A stretch of 64,000 bases of DNA from Orientallactaga sibirica. Taxonomy: Eukaryota > Chordata > Mammalia > Rodentia > Dipodidae. The stretch lies in the NCBI GenBank assembly GCA_036365145.1, contig JAEOAD010000004.1, positions 50,428,501 to 50,492,500 of the forward strand. Reading direction: 5' to 3'. Under the pieces are notes generated by a model that was given only the letters and a program-made list of their open reading frames with translations, did not search any database and was not told where the DNA came from. A program made the translations under genes and the position numbers. Positions 10,935-23,148 of this stretch are shown in pieces. Positions within the stretch are counted from its first letter, which is position 1; every line of letters begins with the position of its first letter.

Positions 10935-11826
10935 CAAGATGCAACAATTCCCTTTATTACAGCCAATGCCAGGAGCAGCAGAAATACAAGTGGCAATGCT
11001 ACAAGAACTCTAACATCAGTGGAAGGACACACAGAAATGGTGTCCAGACTCTAAGACACAGCACCTCTGAGTTGCTGTGGGTACCTCTGAAAGGTTGCCC
11101 AGGAATGATGGGAGGAACCTGAAGACTGGGACCAAATACAGCTCAACAGAGAAGAATTATCTTCTCTATCCTCTCTCCTTTCAACATGTTTTCATTCTTC
11201 TCTTACTTGAACGCAGAGGGAAACAGTGGACCAGGGAGTATGGAAAATGAGGTTTGCAGAACCCCAGCCCTGCATTATACAAACGACCACAAAGAAGCAG
11301 AGTGAGCGTTGAAATAAACTAGATCAGTCACAGTACAGAGTCAGGATAAAAGAGCTGGACCTTTTCACAGTATATCCATCACATACAGAGGGAAAAGTCA
11401 AACCACACAGAAAGAAAATGGAAGTACTGAAGCCTGCTTGAAGTACATGTGATTCTAGTTCCTGGAAGGTTCCTCTGCAGTTGCTAAACTGGTAAGGCAG
11501 TATATGTTCTTGGTCAATTAATTGAGCAGGTTAAGACCCGAGTGAAACAGCAGGCAGAGTCAGGAAACCCTGGGAGTAGCTCTGCCACACTTGAATTTCT
11601 CTAAGAAAATAAGGTAATAAAGTATAATTAAACAAGGAGGTGAATGTCCAGGCCAAAAATGTATGTTAGTTGGCATAATATATTCTGTGAGATATCTTGA
11701 AACTAAGAAAAGACTATGAATAAAGATATGTATTATCATATTACTTACAATGAAAAAAATTAAGATTCCAGAATGAGCCAGTTCACTTAAAATTCAAATT
11801 ACATGGGGAATATTTACAAATTCAGC
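10935..11826. other. Unassigned stretch, possibly an eroded retroelement
   Basis: Less AT-rich than its surroundings. A 63-codon frame starts at 10931 but has no recognised domain. The texture suggests an old LTR element or retrocopy. I found no terminal repeats, no tail and no duplication. Confidence 0.35.
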
Positions 11827-11838
11827 ATGTCTAGATTT

Positions 11839-11999
11839 TTTTTTTTTTTTTTTTGGTTTTTTCAAGGAAGAGTCTTGATCCAGCCCAGGCTGACCTAACA
11901 TTTACTATATAGTCTCATGGTGGCTTCAAACTCACTGAGATCTTCCTATCTCCACCGCCAGAATGCTGGGATTAAAGACATGCACCATCATGCTTGCCC
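11839..11999 (-). mobile_element. B1 SINE
   Basis: Minus-strand B1 with a poly(T) start, 'cagcccaggctgacct', 'tatagtctcatggtggc' and 'aatgctgggattaaaga'. The flanks 'tctagatttt' left (about 11829) and right (about 12003) suggest the target duplication. Confidence 0.87.
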
Positions 12000-12164
12000 A
12001 TATCTAGATTTTATGCTCAGATATAATTGGAATCAAATGGGGCTGAAGTATTTGATGTCTATCTTCACAGTGTGAGGAAAACTGACAGAGCAGTTAAGGA
12101 TGTGTCCTGGTGTTTCATTGCTACCCAAATGTAACAACTCCTACACATCAAATAAAACACACTC

Positions 12165-12315
12165 ATGTGTCTTGACCTCCATGTCTTTGTTTTCTCATAT
12201 GAAACATGGAGATGATGAAGTGTTATGAGAGTTAATTAAAATAATTCATGTTCAATGGTAACTGTAGTGCCTGGTACATAATGAGTCCAACAAATGTAAG
12301 TGATTATAGCATCAT
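12165..12315 (+). mobile_element. MIR SINE
   Basis: One of the clearest MIR copies here: 'gttttctcatatgaaacatg', then 'gagagttaattaaaataatt', then 'agtgcctggtacataatgag'. It continues into the 'aacaaatgtaagtgattata' 3' part. Confidence 0.8.
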
Positions 12316-12391
12316 TAATACCCACCAATAGAGAACAAATAAAATAAAGTGGCATACAAACACAATGAAATACTATTACGATATTAAAAAA

Positions 12392-12545
12392 TACAGGCTA
12401 AAGGTGTGGCTTAATGACAGAGTTGTGGTCTAGCATATATGAGGCTCCTGGGTCAGAACCCCAGCACTGCATACACACATGTATAGAGAAAACAGATATG
12501 ACCAACCTAGACACACAAAGAGATAGAAATGGAGAAAATGAGAGA
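12392..12545 (+). mobile_element. ID-like tRNA-derived SINE
   Basis: The tRNA-like head 'aggtgtggcttaatgacag' with 'ctagcatatatgaggctcc' and 'gggtcagaaccccagcactg' fits the rodent ID/BC1-type family. It ends in an A/G-rich run. Short and old. Confidence 0.65.
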
Positions 12546-12659
12546 GAGAGACAGCTTTCCATAGCAATTATCTTAAAATTGAAGCCATTATCTGATAATA
12601 GGTGAATTTTATCATCTTATTTGTGATATTTCAGGATACACAAAACATACCAAAACAAA

Positions 12660-12965
12660 AATCCGGAAGCTGCTGAGAGTTCAGCACTAAAGTAGACTTA
12701 AAGCACACCCTCCAAGGCTCAGTGAATTTTGCTTAAGAGGAGGCAGAAAGATTTTAAGAGCCACAGGATGAGAAGGAATATCCAGAGGCACTGCCCTGCC
12801 CCCCACATTGAATGAGTGCTGCTCTCACAACTCATAACTCACAACTCCGTGGTGAAAACCAGCAATCCCACTAAGGAGGACCCTCAGTGGAGTGGCAGCA
12901 GGAGGAAGGGAATGATGGTACCAACACTTGATGTGTCCATACAAAATTTCTACTTAATAAAAAAG
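12660..12965 (+). mobile_element. L1 3' UTR fragment, plus strand
   Basis: Sense-strand match to the 3' UTR seen reversed in the L1s at 41931 and 57964: 'ctaaagtagactta', 'gattttaagagccaca', 'gggaatgatggtaccaac' and the terminal 'taataaaaaa'. About 300 bases, so strongly 5' truncated. The same part of the UTR is kept at 525-775. Confidence 0.75.
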
Positions 12966-13547
12966 TGAACTTATTTTTTTCTGAACAGTAATAATTTCTT
13001 ATAAATAAAACTAAATGAATGCCAAGAATTTGTCTAAAAGAAAAATTACCCAGTACAATGTATGTGTGTGTTCTATGTGATATTAGTATTTTAAAATCAA
13101 GAAAGTCTACTTTAAACATCAATAATTAAAATTAGGATCTTCACAGGAAGAAAAATTAAACTAAATGTATACTTCTGTTCCATATTAATACATGTCAAAA
13201 CATAATGAAATTGTAGAAGAAAGGGAATCAACTTGTTAAGTTAAAACATAAGCGTTTACTTAAAAGAACAATCTGTAGTATAAAAAGTCCAGTACTAGGA
13301 CTTAAAATAGTAACAATATACAGGATAGACCTAAGTCTAAATTACTGGTACTCAAATGGTTATAAGACAAAATGAACTTTTGTGTAATAAACACAGAGAT
13401 GGCCTGCATTGTAAAACACCAGAGTCTAACAAAAGGAAATGGAATGAAATACATCAGCTTATACACAGGAGAATCAGGAATAGATTAGGTGTCTGTCTGA
13501 ATAACAGTGTTAGTTCCATCACCTTCAATACTTCACACTTACTAGTC
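12966..13547. other. Unassigned AT-rich stretch
   Basis: No gene or repeat family recognised. Confidence 0.4.
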
Positions 13548-13561
13548 AAAACATGCTCAAG

Positions 13562-13812
13562 GGCTGGAGATATGGCTTAGCGGTTAAGGCGCCTGCCTGC
13601 TAAGCCTAAGAACCCAGATCCAACCTCCAGGTCCCACGTTTAGCCAGATGCAAAGTGACGCAAGGGTGCAATGCTGCACTTGCCCACAAGGGGGCGCACG
13701 CATCTGGATTTCGTTCTCAGCAGCTGAGAGACTGCTGGCGTGCCCATTCTCTGTCTCCCTCTCCTTCTCTCTCTCTCTCTCTGTCTGTGTCTCTCTCCAA
13801 AAATAAAAAATA
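13562..13812 (+). mobile_element. B2-type SINE, subtype B, single B-box region
   Basis: Complete copy with A box 'tggcttagcgg', a single B-box region, 'gcaaagtgacgcaagg', the CTCF-like core at 13683-13697, a CT-rich run and an A-rich tail. The target duplication aaaacatgctcaag at 13548-13561 and 13813-13826 is perfect, so the insertion is recent. Confidence 0.95.
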
Positions 13813-13826
13813 AAAACATGCTCAAG

Positions 13827-14520
13827 TATGTTCTTAAAGAAAGTAAAAGGGAATGAAGACTGAATTAACTATGGATTACATGCCATTTAATTTACAGAAG
13901 AGCAAATGTGCTTCTTAATCTTGAATGTACTTAGCTAGAAATCATCTGCTGGTCTTTTCAGAGTGCAAATTTTGATGGGAAAGAGCTGATGAGTCTCAGT
14001 TTTCATTTCTACCTCTTTCTGGGTCATGCAGCCACTGCTGTCCCTAGTTCCATGCACTGAACAGCAAAGATATAGAGGAAGGATTCTGTGTTGGATACTA
14101 GTAGATTATACTGATCCCATGTGCACTGGTGATAGGAAGAGGCACAGAGAGGATAGCAAACACTGACCCGTCCTCATCCAGCTGGAAAGCCTACACTGAC
14201 CACCTTACTCTAGAAGAATAATACAACCGTAAAATGAAGAATATCTGACGTTAGGACAAGTTAAATGTTCTAAACTCTGGTGCCAAAAAAGTAAGAATAT
14301 AGCTATTAATAAGATGATTGCAGGGTGCAAGTCAATAGGACATCTCAAAGTTCATTTTGGGTGCTTTGGGGGATATTAGACAGAGAACAAGTTTTAAGCC
14401 CCACCTTTTAAAGTGACAGTATAATTCAATAGATTTTCCAAACCCTTCTAGCAATAGCTATCTCTTTACATAAGAAAAAAAAAAATCATGCTTAATACAG
14501 CTCATATTCTTCTGGACTAT
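13827..14520. other. Unassigned stretch
   Basis: Non-repetitive as far as I can tell, with no long frame. The part 13960-14220 is richer in GC than its neighbours. Confidence 0.4.
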
Positions 14521-14530
14521 AGATCATTTT

Positions 14531-14765
14531 ATTTTATTTATTTGAGAGAGAATGAGAAAGAGGCAGATACAGACAGAGTGAGAAAGACAGAGAGAATGAA
14601 TGGATGAGAATGGGCATGACAGGGCCTCTAGATTCTGCAAATGAACTGCAGGTACACGTTCCACTTAGTGCACCTGGTTTTACATGGTGGGTAATGGGGA
14701 ATTGAGCCTAGGTCCTTTGGCTTTGCAGGCAAGTGCCTTAACTGCTAAGCTATCTGCCCAACCCT
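14531..14765 (-). mobile_element. B2-type SINE, subtype A
   Basis: Reverse copy: A/T tail and (GA)n at the left, body 'cttagtgcacctgg', then the tRNA-like region and head at the right. The repeats agatcatttt (14521-14530) and acatcatttt (14766-14775) form the target duplication with one mismatch. Confidence 0.9.
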
Positions 14766-14806
14766 ACATCATTTTTTTTCATAGGAAAAATTTGTGAAAA
14801 ATACTT

Positions 14807-14810
<4 letters not shown>

Positions 14811-14846
<36 letters not shown>
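14811..14846 (+). repeat. (TG)n microsatellite
   Basis: Eighteen perfect GT units. Alternating purine and pyrimidine. Confidence 0.97.
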
Positions 14847-14849
<3 letters not shown>

Positions 14850-14989
14850 GGTGGGGTGGTGTCTCTGGTTCAATTTGAATCTTGGATCAATACCAGGTAA
14901 ATAGTCTTAATATGGAGTCATTGTGGAAAATGGAAAGTAAATATTAGGTTTAATGAAATAGTGACTTTTTACTGAATCTGACAATTCTA

Positions 14990-15170
14990 AGCCTGTACTG
15001 AGTCATCTAACCCTTGCAACAATGTTTGTACAGGAAGTGCTTTGTGTTCTACTGCTTCTGTTTTTCAGATGACAATACTGTCACACATCACTTCAACAAG
15101 CTGGCCATTACCACATTGCTAGCAAGCAGTGACAAGATATGAATGAAGGAGCTCTGGCTCCAAGAAGACA
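14990..15170 (+). mobile_element. MIR-type SINE
   Basis: Decayed MIR: 'tcatctaacccttgcaacaa', 'tttttcagatgacaatactg' and 'cattgctagcaagcagtg' align in order with the 3' half of the MIR consensus. Confidence 0.65.
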
Positions 15171-15550
15171 GGCACTAACGAATAGGGGTACCAACTGGGG
15201 TTTTCCAAACGTGGCCTGCATTTATAAACATTTTCACTATTGTCTTATTCTCCCTTTTTTAACAATAGCCTTCATTGTCTACACTGCGCCTACAGGCTGC
15301 CAACTGTGTACAACACCTTATTTCAGTTCTTTGTGACATAAAGTACATATTTTGATTCATTCTATAGAAAATAAATTTGAAATACTGTTTATATTCAAAA
15401 TATAGTTACACTGAATGTTTATGAAACAATTTAGTTGATGCCAGTTTTACCTTAATCAATGAAAAGGAACTAGAAATCAATATCCAAAAAGCCAACAAAT
15501 TTTCAGAATGTCAATGTCTTCTTCTCCTAGGGATTTAACATTGATTTTTC

Positions 15551-15772
15551 TATTTTATTTATTTATTTATTTGAGAGAGAGAGAGAGGAGGAGGAGGGAG
15601 GAGAGAGAGAGAAAGAAGATGGGCATGCTAGGGCCTTCAGCCGCTGCAAACAAACTCCAGATACATGCACCCCTTTGTGCATCTGGCTTCCGTGGATTCT
15701 GGGGAATTAAACCTGGGTCCTTTGGCATTGCAGGCAATTTCTTTAACCAGTAAGCCATCTCTGCAGCCCAAA
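15551..15772 (-). mobile_element. B2-type SINE, subtype A
   Basis: Reverse copy with an ATTT tail, a long GA/GGA run, 'cctttgtgcatctggctt' and the head at its right end. An 11-bp perfect target duplication, attgatttttc, lies at 15540-15550 and 15773-15783. Confidence 0.93.
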
Positions 15773-15783
15773 ATTGATTTTTC

Positions 15784-16978
15784 AAGCCATAAAGAATGCA
15801 CATAAAGCATATTGATAATTAAGTATTTTTAAATGACAATACATTTTTATGACGTAATAAACCATTTCTAAACATTGGCTATTCCTTGCTATAGAGAAAA
15901 CAAACTGTGATGTTGATATAGAAATTTTAAAATGGAAGAAGATCAAATGCAATTTAGAGAGGCCCTATCATATATTAGTAAAGGATAACAAAAGGAAGGT
16001 AAACATAGTTTCATCACTTGGCAAACCTGGTAAGGTGAGGCTATTGGTAAAAATTGGCAAGCAATGTAAGGGTGACAAATGTTTTTGACTCTTTTTAGTC
16101 TCCTGAATATCGTTCAGAGTATATTGAAAATGTACTAATCAGAACACATTAAAATTCATGATTGCTTTTTATTTTTCTATTCGTGGGTACAAAATTTCCA
16201 TCTTAATTTAAAATAAAAAAGGCAGGGAGGTAATGATAAACAAGTGACAATAAATAAAAAAAACATATTTGAAAATCACTATATAGGGTGGAATAGAAAA
16301 CCTACTTATTTTTTTCTAAAATAACTTTGTATTTAGGTACTTGGTCAAGCAAACCTAAAAAATATTCCATTCTCAGCATAGCCAAAACTTTACCAGAATG
16401 CTCATAGAAGCCATGAAAATAGTGAGGCAATTCAATCAAGAGTTTAAGACCTGAGGTCTGGATCTATAGAAAAGAAAAACTCACAGAGAATGAGCCTTCA
16501 GTCTGTGCAAACACCACATGCTTGTTTCTCTCTTTTTCATGGGAAATCTCAGATATGGGACCAGTTATCATGGATGAGAATAAAAGAGCACATAAACACA
16601 TAAGGCAGTTGGAAGCAGTGAGGAGAGAGAGAGAGAGAGAGAGAATGAATAGCCTTCTTAACATTCAGAGCATACCAAGAATGGTACGATACAATCCACA
16701 TGTTCAGAGTAAGAAAGGATTACACTTTCATGTAGAGATGAAGATATTAGGATAAGCGTTGACACGACCAGTTTCTATTCATGAGGTAATTTCATGGAGA
16801 AAAACAGGAAATAAATGCATTTTAATCTACTATCTCAGATTATTTTAACTGTTCTTAAATTTACCATGCCATCTCAGTTTTTAAATATATGATATGTCAC
16901 TTAATCATTGTGTTCCACCTGGTTTAGAACCTTCCCTCATAACATACATCAAAGTGTCTGACAAAGAAATGTGAACTT
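15784..16978. other. Unassigned AT-rich stretch
   Basis: No gene recognised. It contains a short (GA)n run at about 16623-16643 and otherwise unassigned AT-rich DNA. Confidence 0.4.
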
Positions 16979-16979
16979 G

Positions 16980-17190
16980 GCTGGAATCATGGCTTAGCGG
17001 TTAAGGCGCATACCTGTTAAGCCTAAGGACCCCAGTTCATTTCTCCAGGTCCCACATCTGGATGCACATGGTGGTACATGTGTCTGGAATTCATTTGCAG
17101 TGTCTAAAGGCCCTGCTGCACCCATTCTAACTCTCCCTCTCTCTCTTTCCCTCTCTCTGTCTCTGTAAATAAATTTTAAAAAATTTAAAA
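16980..17190 (+). mobile_element. B2-type SINE, subtype A
   Basis: A good A box ('tggcttagcgg') precedes a weakened B box. The body is 'gcacatggtggtacatg', with a CT run and an A/T tail. The flanks 'atgtgaact' and 'acatgaact' may be a decayed target duplication. Confidence 0.87.
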
Positions 17191-19079
17191 AGCACATGAA
17201 CTACTTAAACATATCGAAAAAAAATATGAGTAAAACAAAAATGGGTCTGTTCAGAGGAGCTGTCATGTAGGTTCCTGTACTCTCCCTCTTAGAGAGAAAG
17301 ACAGATATATACGGATATGGTCCCCATCGAAAACAATTTTGTGGAGAAGGAAAGCAGAAAAGTGAGCATGGCACAAGACAAAATGCATATGTGGAGTTCA
17401 GATTGTGGGCAACAGAAGGCAAGTGGACCAGAACAGCAGAGTCACAACCATTGAGGGCAGGCTTCCTGGAGAAGAATCATGAAGCTGGCTTTTTTTTTTT
17501 TTTTTTTAATTTGTTTTTCCTTCAGTTACACCTAGGGGAGTGCAGGTCAGAATCTTCAGAGTGGTGACAACTGGTTTGATTTGAGAAAATTCTGTAAGTA
17601 AGTATGATAAAAAGGAATGGGGTGCTAGTCATATTTGGCATGAAAGACTCTTTCCCCCATACTGGCAAGCATTCAGACCTCCAACTAAGTTAGATTTACA
17701 GGCACCAAATCCTGTAGAAAAGTCATCTCAAAGACAAAGGCACTGCAGATCACCATACCATTTAGTCACTAGACTTCCTTCTCACTAAAAATCTTAGAAA
17801 TATTAAGTCAATCTTATAAAGGAAGATATTTCTTACTATAGGAATTTAATATTTCTTTTTTTTCTCTGTAGAAGCAAGCATGCCATCTTCCTCCCAGTTT
17901 ATTTTCAAAACTTGCTTATTGTTGTTACACCAATGATCAGTGAAATATATGTGTACATTTCTCTCACATCGCATCAGAAACATGGAAACCATACACAACT
18001 CCTCAATGTGACAATCTTGCCCTGAAACTGTTGTGAAAGCCATAATTCAAGGGCACACCAAGATTACAAATTGTATGAAGCCAAAATGTTTTTCCCAGTT
18101 AACAGTATTTTACAATAATATTGATGGAGTTTGTACACAGAGAAACCATGTTTTTGTTTTAAAGTCCCAGGTTGCATACTTTTGATTTAGTTGCTAAAAG
18201 AACAAGAAAAAGAGAAAGAAAATAACAGAACAGTTGCAGGCTACTCAAACTCAGCAGGGTTAATTAGAATGCCCTCTGTTGTTCCTCTGAGGCATCAGGC
18301 TATGACAAATGGAATACATTCCCCCAATAAACACCAAATATTAAGTGCCTTCTGTAACAGACTTAGTTAAAAATGAAGTGAACCACAATCAGGTGCTTGT
18401 TGCAAATCACGCACCTTTAAATGTTACTAACATTTCAACCTGCTTGATATCTTTTGTCATCGTGTTGAACACCTTATTAAAAGAAGAAAGTGTGAAATGC
18501 AAACGTTTTGTCAGGGTCAGGCTATAGTCACTAACTTTATTCATCATTCATCTTCAGGCGTTGTTTATTATTTTCCACAAGAGGTTGTCAGTAGCTGACT
18601 TCCTGCCTGCTTTATTGATAAGTAGAGAACAAGGGAATTTCAAACCACAGAGTAATTTCAATAGCAACAAATAATTTAAAAGACACCCTAAAGATGTGTG
18701 GTATTATTGGGAGCAGAATACTCAATAGGATACACAAAAGGAAATAGAATCCTTAGTGGCTTCTAGTTGCTCAAGATAATTACCTATTCTTTTGGAAAAA
18801 TCTTTCCATACTTGTATTTCTAAAGGTGAAGAAATAGTTGACAATAAGCGTTTTTAAGAGACAAGTATGGTGGGAGGCAGATCAAATTATTTTAAAAAAA
18901 AAAAAACATACCATTTAAATTTGGGGATGAAGTACAATCTCAAACATTTATAAGAACATTTTGTTTCATTAATTATTTAATGTATAAATGTATGTCAGAT
19001 CTATTCCTTCATTTCCTTTACAATTTAAAAATAAAGCTACTTTATCAGGACACAATCTTATGTGAGTAATAAAACAGCA
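17191..19079. other. Unassigned stretch, part possibly conserved non-coding
   Basis: Nearly 1.9 kb with no recognised repeat except a poly(T) run near 17490. The part 18050-18620 contains balanced sequence such as 'gcaaatcacgcaccttt' and no repeat landmarks. It is the best candidate in the window for single-copy regulatory DNA, but conservation cannot be judged from one sequence. Confidence 0.35.
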
Positions 19080-20162
19080 AACAGTACAAGTACCTCTTCT
19101 TCAGGATGGCTCTGCTGGTGGTGTGCAGACACAGAACAATGGCCAACCTCTACCATGGAGTAGACATGGGGTATGGGGAGGTTGCAGGCATCAGAAGCCC
19201 TTGCAGCACTATTGAAATTAGACTCAGTTGTCCACAGCGGAGCACAACATGATTGAGCAGATTGTGGAAGGACCCTGCAAAGGAAGACACACAGACCATT
19301 TTCTGTTAGGATGGTTTACTGTTCACCTGACACAATGGCCGTGTGTGTATATTTATGTTCAGGAGGAACAAACTGATGCTTTTTTCTTTTGTTTTTTTCT
19401 CAGTAAAGAGGAAGTCAGCCAAATTGCCTCGGCATCACTGAAAACAGAACTCGGAAGACACTTGTGTAGACTCCTTGAAACAGCTTATGAGAAATAAACC
19501 ACATGCAGTGGAAGGTGCAGAGTAAGGTGGCATCACTTCCTCAGAACAAGCTATCTAGGATGGAGAGATCCTTGAAGGAGAGAGTGATTCTGGCATGTGA
19601 AATCGTTTTTCCCGGAATGGTTTCTTACGTGTGGATTCTGGTTCAGCTTCTTCCTTGGAGGCTATTTATGGCAATGGGCTCTGTGATCTTCAGTTCTTGG
19701 GGTCCAGGCTTTGTGCATGACTTCTTGCCTTAGCATTGAGTCAGAACACTGCCATACAGAACAATGGAGTCTGGGCAGTTGTGGACCTGGGTGAGAGTTT
19801 TTTTTTTTTTTTTTTCCCAGAACAACAGCAGGGTCTCTTAAGCCTCCCTCTTCTGTCCAAATGGCTTGCAAAATGGATAGTGCATAACAGCATAACATAA
19901 AGGAAGGCAGAAATAGAGGCAGACACTAGAGTCTCTGAAGAACCCCGGGTGGTCTTGATGCTTAGTTAATGGCTCTTGAGTATATTCCTATTGTTCATCT
20001 AATTGGGAAATGATCATATAAGAACTCATTTCAACCCTGATTTTTTCCAACACTTTCTACTAGTCATATTGTCCCCCTTTTTGGGGGTGACAACTCAGGT
20101 TACTGGGTTTCCCAGTATCCAGCTAATAAAAACTACCTAAATCTAAAAAAAAAAAAAAAAAA
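19080..20162 (+). pseudogene. Possible old retrocopy with poly(A) tail, source unknown
   Basis: The 3' end has the form of an mRNA copy: 'aataaa' near 20126, about 17 bases more, then an A run to 20162. Upstream are short frames (19228-19497, 19503-19733) broken by stops and matching no protein I recognise. A pyrimidine run ending in CAG (about 19380-19403), with an open frame behind it, could instead be a splice acceptor. The left boundary is a guess, and no target duplication was found. An old LTR element is the alternative. Confidence 0.35.
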
Positions 20163-21028
20163 GTCAATTTGAAGTTGAGATGTGATAAGTGCATATACAA
20201 TATATTAATACCTCTTCAGGAGATTATATCATAAGGAACATCAAGTCCTCTCCTTTATCTTTTTCCTCTAAACTGAGGCCCAGAGTTCTTCTCTTCAGGA
20301 ACAACCAGTGAGCAGTGAGGCCCTAGTTCTCATGCTCGGCATGTGCCAGCAGGAATCAAAAACTGCAAGAAGCTCAAGCTAACCTTCAACCACATCAAGA
20401 ATTAAGTTATCACCATAATCTGATTTACTTTATGCTATGAGAAAAATTGAATGACTTAGTTTTCTAAATGGAAATCACATTAAGAATGGCAACTTCACCC
20501 TAGCTATCCTTTTGTTATGTCAAATACATATAACAAATGCTGAAATATAACAGTATCAATGTACATGGTACCAAAATTTTCAAAATAGTGGCATTTTCAT
20601 TTTTATTTAAATGATTTCTCTTCCTATATGTTGTATTTATGAAATTAGAATTGGTTTCCCTTTGATGTATAAATATTCTGAAGCTTTGTGTGTTCTATTG
20701 TACTGTAACTGCATGTGCATAAGTTTATTCTGTAAGCCACTCTTATGCAAAGTTATGCTGTCAATCTTAGCCTTATTCATCCATGTAGAATTCATCCATA
20801 AATTTAGCTAGTACTCTACTGAATGAGAATACCTCCCTTTTAATTCTACTATTAATAATTTCCATATTTGCTTCTAGTTTCCAGTATAAATAATGCCATA
20901 AAGGACATTTTCTTATATTTCTTATGTGTACATATACAAACTGTTAACAGGTTTTACAACTAGATGTTTTTATTACATACAGAAAATTAATTTAGTGGGT
21001 TATAAACATTTGAAATGATTAAATTATA
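20163..21028. other. Unassigned AT-rich stretch, perhaps old L1
   Basis: The part near 20850-20960 has the flavour of a decayed L1 3' region on the minus strand, but matches are too weak to call. The rest is unassigned. Confidence 0.35.
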
Positions 21029-21033
21029 TATGG

Positions 21034-23148
21034 TGTTGCAGTCAGGTTAGTATTGCTAGCAGAAATCACCTGACCAATAGCAGCTTTTGGGGAAAAAAAG
21101 GGTTTATTTTGGCTGACAGACTGAAGGAAAAGCTCCATGACGGCAGGGAAAAATGATGGCATAAGCAGAGGGTGGACATCATACCCTGGGCAACATAAGG
21201 TGGACAATAGCAACAGGAGAGTGTGCCAAACACTGGCAAAGGGACACTGGCTATAATACCCTTAAGTCATGCTCCTAACAATACACTGCCTCCAGGACAT
21301 GTTAATTCCCAAATCTCCATCAGCTGGGAACCTAGCAGTCAGAACACCTAAGTTTATGGGGGACACCTGAATTAAACCACCACATTCTGCCCCTGGCCCC
21401 TATAAACTGATAACCATCCATAATGTAAAATGCAATGTATTCAGTCCCTTTAAAAGTCACCATAGGGTTTTTTTTTTTTTTAAGATTTTATTTTTATTTA
21501 TTTATTAGAGACAGAGACACGGAAAGAGAGAGAGAGGGAGAGTGAGAATGGGTTCTCCAGGGCCTCTAGCCATTGCAAACGAACTTAGATGTGTGTGCCT
21601 CCTTGTGCATTTGGCTTACATGGGGCCTAGAGAATCGAACTGGGGTCCTTAGGCTTCACAGGCAAACACCTTAACTGCTAAACCATCTCTCAAGCCCCAA
21701 AAGTCCCCATAGTTTTTACCAATCCTAATGATGTTCAAACATCCCCATAATCCAAGGTCTTTTAACTGAGCTATAATACCAAAAAATCCCCCCACAACCC
21801 CATAGTGGCACAGAATAAATATTCACACTGCAAAAGATGGCATTGGGCACAGCAAAGAAATATTCTACAAATACAAGATTTAAGCAAGGTAAGCATGAAA
21901 TTGTAACTCCGAGTCCAGTGACCCTAGTCAGTGACAAGTCTCCAAGTTCGATAATTCTAAGCAGCAACAAGGCTCTGGAGTCCCGATTCTGCCCCTCCAG
22001 CGAGGCTACTCACAGTCCTGGAAAAAATCATCTGGGGCCGGCAGCTTTTCTTTAGCAGCCATCTTGTAGTCCTGGGCATCTCTACTGGGTCTCCACTGAA
22101 ACCCACAAATCATCTTCATAGATCTATCAGGTCTCCATGCAGGCATCCAGCAAACCTGCTTCACACTGCCCGTGGCCATTTCCAAAACACAAGACTGTGC
22201 TGCAAATCTCTTTCCTGCATTTCTTATACTCCATAATATCAGGTAGAGTGCCAATTTGTTAATTCAGGGGAGGAATAAAGCAGACTTTGAAGAACAGGAC
22301 ACTCCTTGAGCACTCAGTCCCTTTCAAAAGAGTCCACACTTTTCCTGGTGCCCCAGTGCAGGTCAGCTGGCCCAATCTCAAAGGTTGTAACCTCTCATTT
22401 CAGCTGAACAAGAAACAGTTTTGGCCTTCAGATTTCTTTCTGCATCATATCCCTCTGCACACACTGGCCAGTTTCTACACAAAGCAACCCTGCACAACTT
22501 CTCAGGACATGGCCATAACAGCAAGACTTTCACAACAACTATTTCTAGCCCAGTCCACTCAAAGCTCTTTTACACTCTTATAAACCAAACCTCACAGACC
22601 ATAGTTCTTACTGTATTCCGGTCTTTCAACTCTGACCAGAATAGTCCATCAAGCTGTACTTACAACACTGCAAGGTGTCTCTTAGGCCAAGGTTTTAAAT
22701 CCTTCCACATTCCTCTTGAAAATCAACTACAAAATGCCAAAGCTACACAGTCAGGTGTCTAGCAGCAATCCCATTCCTCTGTACCAACTATTACTGTTGC
22801 AGTGAGGTTCTCATTGCTGGCAGAAATCACCCGACCAACAGCAGCTTTTGGGTAAAAAAAAAAAAGGTTTCTTTTGGCTTATAGACTCAAGGGGAAGCTC
22901 CACTATGGCAGGGAAAAACGATGGCATGAACAGAGGGTGGATATTACTTCCTGAGCAACATAAAGCGGACAATAGCAATAGGAGAGTATGCCAAACACTG
23001 GCAAGGGGAAACTGGCTATAATACCCATAAGCCTGCCTCCAACAATACACTGACTCCAGGAGGTGTTAATTCCCAAATCTCCATCAGCTGGGAACCCAGC
23101 ATTCTGAACACCTAAGTTTATGGGGGACACCTGAATCAAACCACCATA
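21034..23148 (-). mobile_element. Complete MaLR-type LTR element (LTR, internal, LTR)
   Basis: Two direct repeats of about 350 bases (21034-21384 and 22795-23148) bracket roughly 1.4 kb. Both start 'tgttgca' on the plus strand and end near 'aaaccacca'. On the minus strand they therefore read TG...CA and begin 'tgtggtggttt', as MaLR LTRs do. A 5-bp target duplication, tatgg, sits at 21029-21033 and 23149-23153. The internal part has no gag, pol or env frame, which is usual for MaLR. Such elements depend on proteins made elsewhere. A SINE has inserted inside. Confidence 0.92.
21466..21698 (-). mobile_element. B2-type SINE, subtype A, nested in the MaLR internal region
   Basis: Reverse copy with a poly(T)/ATTT tail at the left and the head 'gagatggtttagc' at the right. 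The B-box complement is 'gaatcgaactgggg'. The target duplication, aaaagtcaccatag at 21452-21465 against aaaagtccccatag at 21699-21712, has one mismatch. The insertion is later than the MaLR element. Confidence 0.94.

Noticed and set aside
21034..23148. Coding provirus
   Set aside because: Although the LTRs are paired, the internal region has no gag, protease, polymerase or envelope motif, which is the normal state of MaLR elements.
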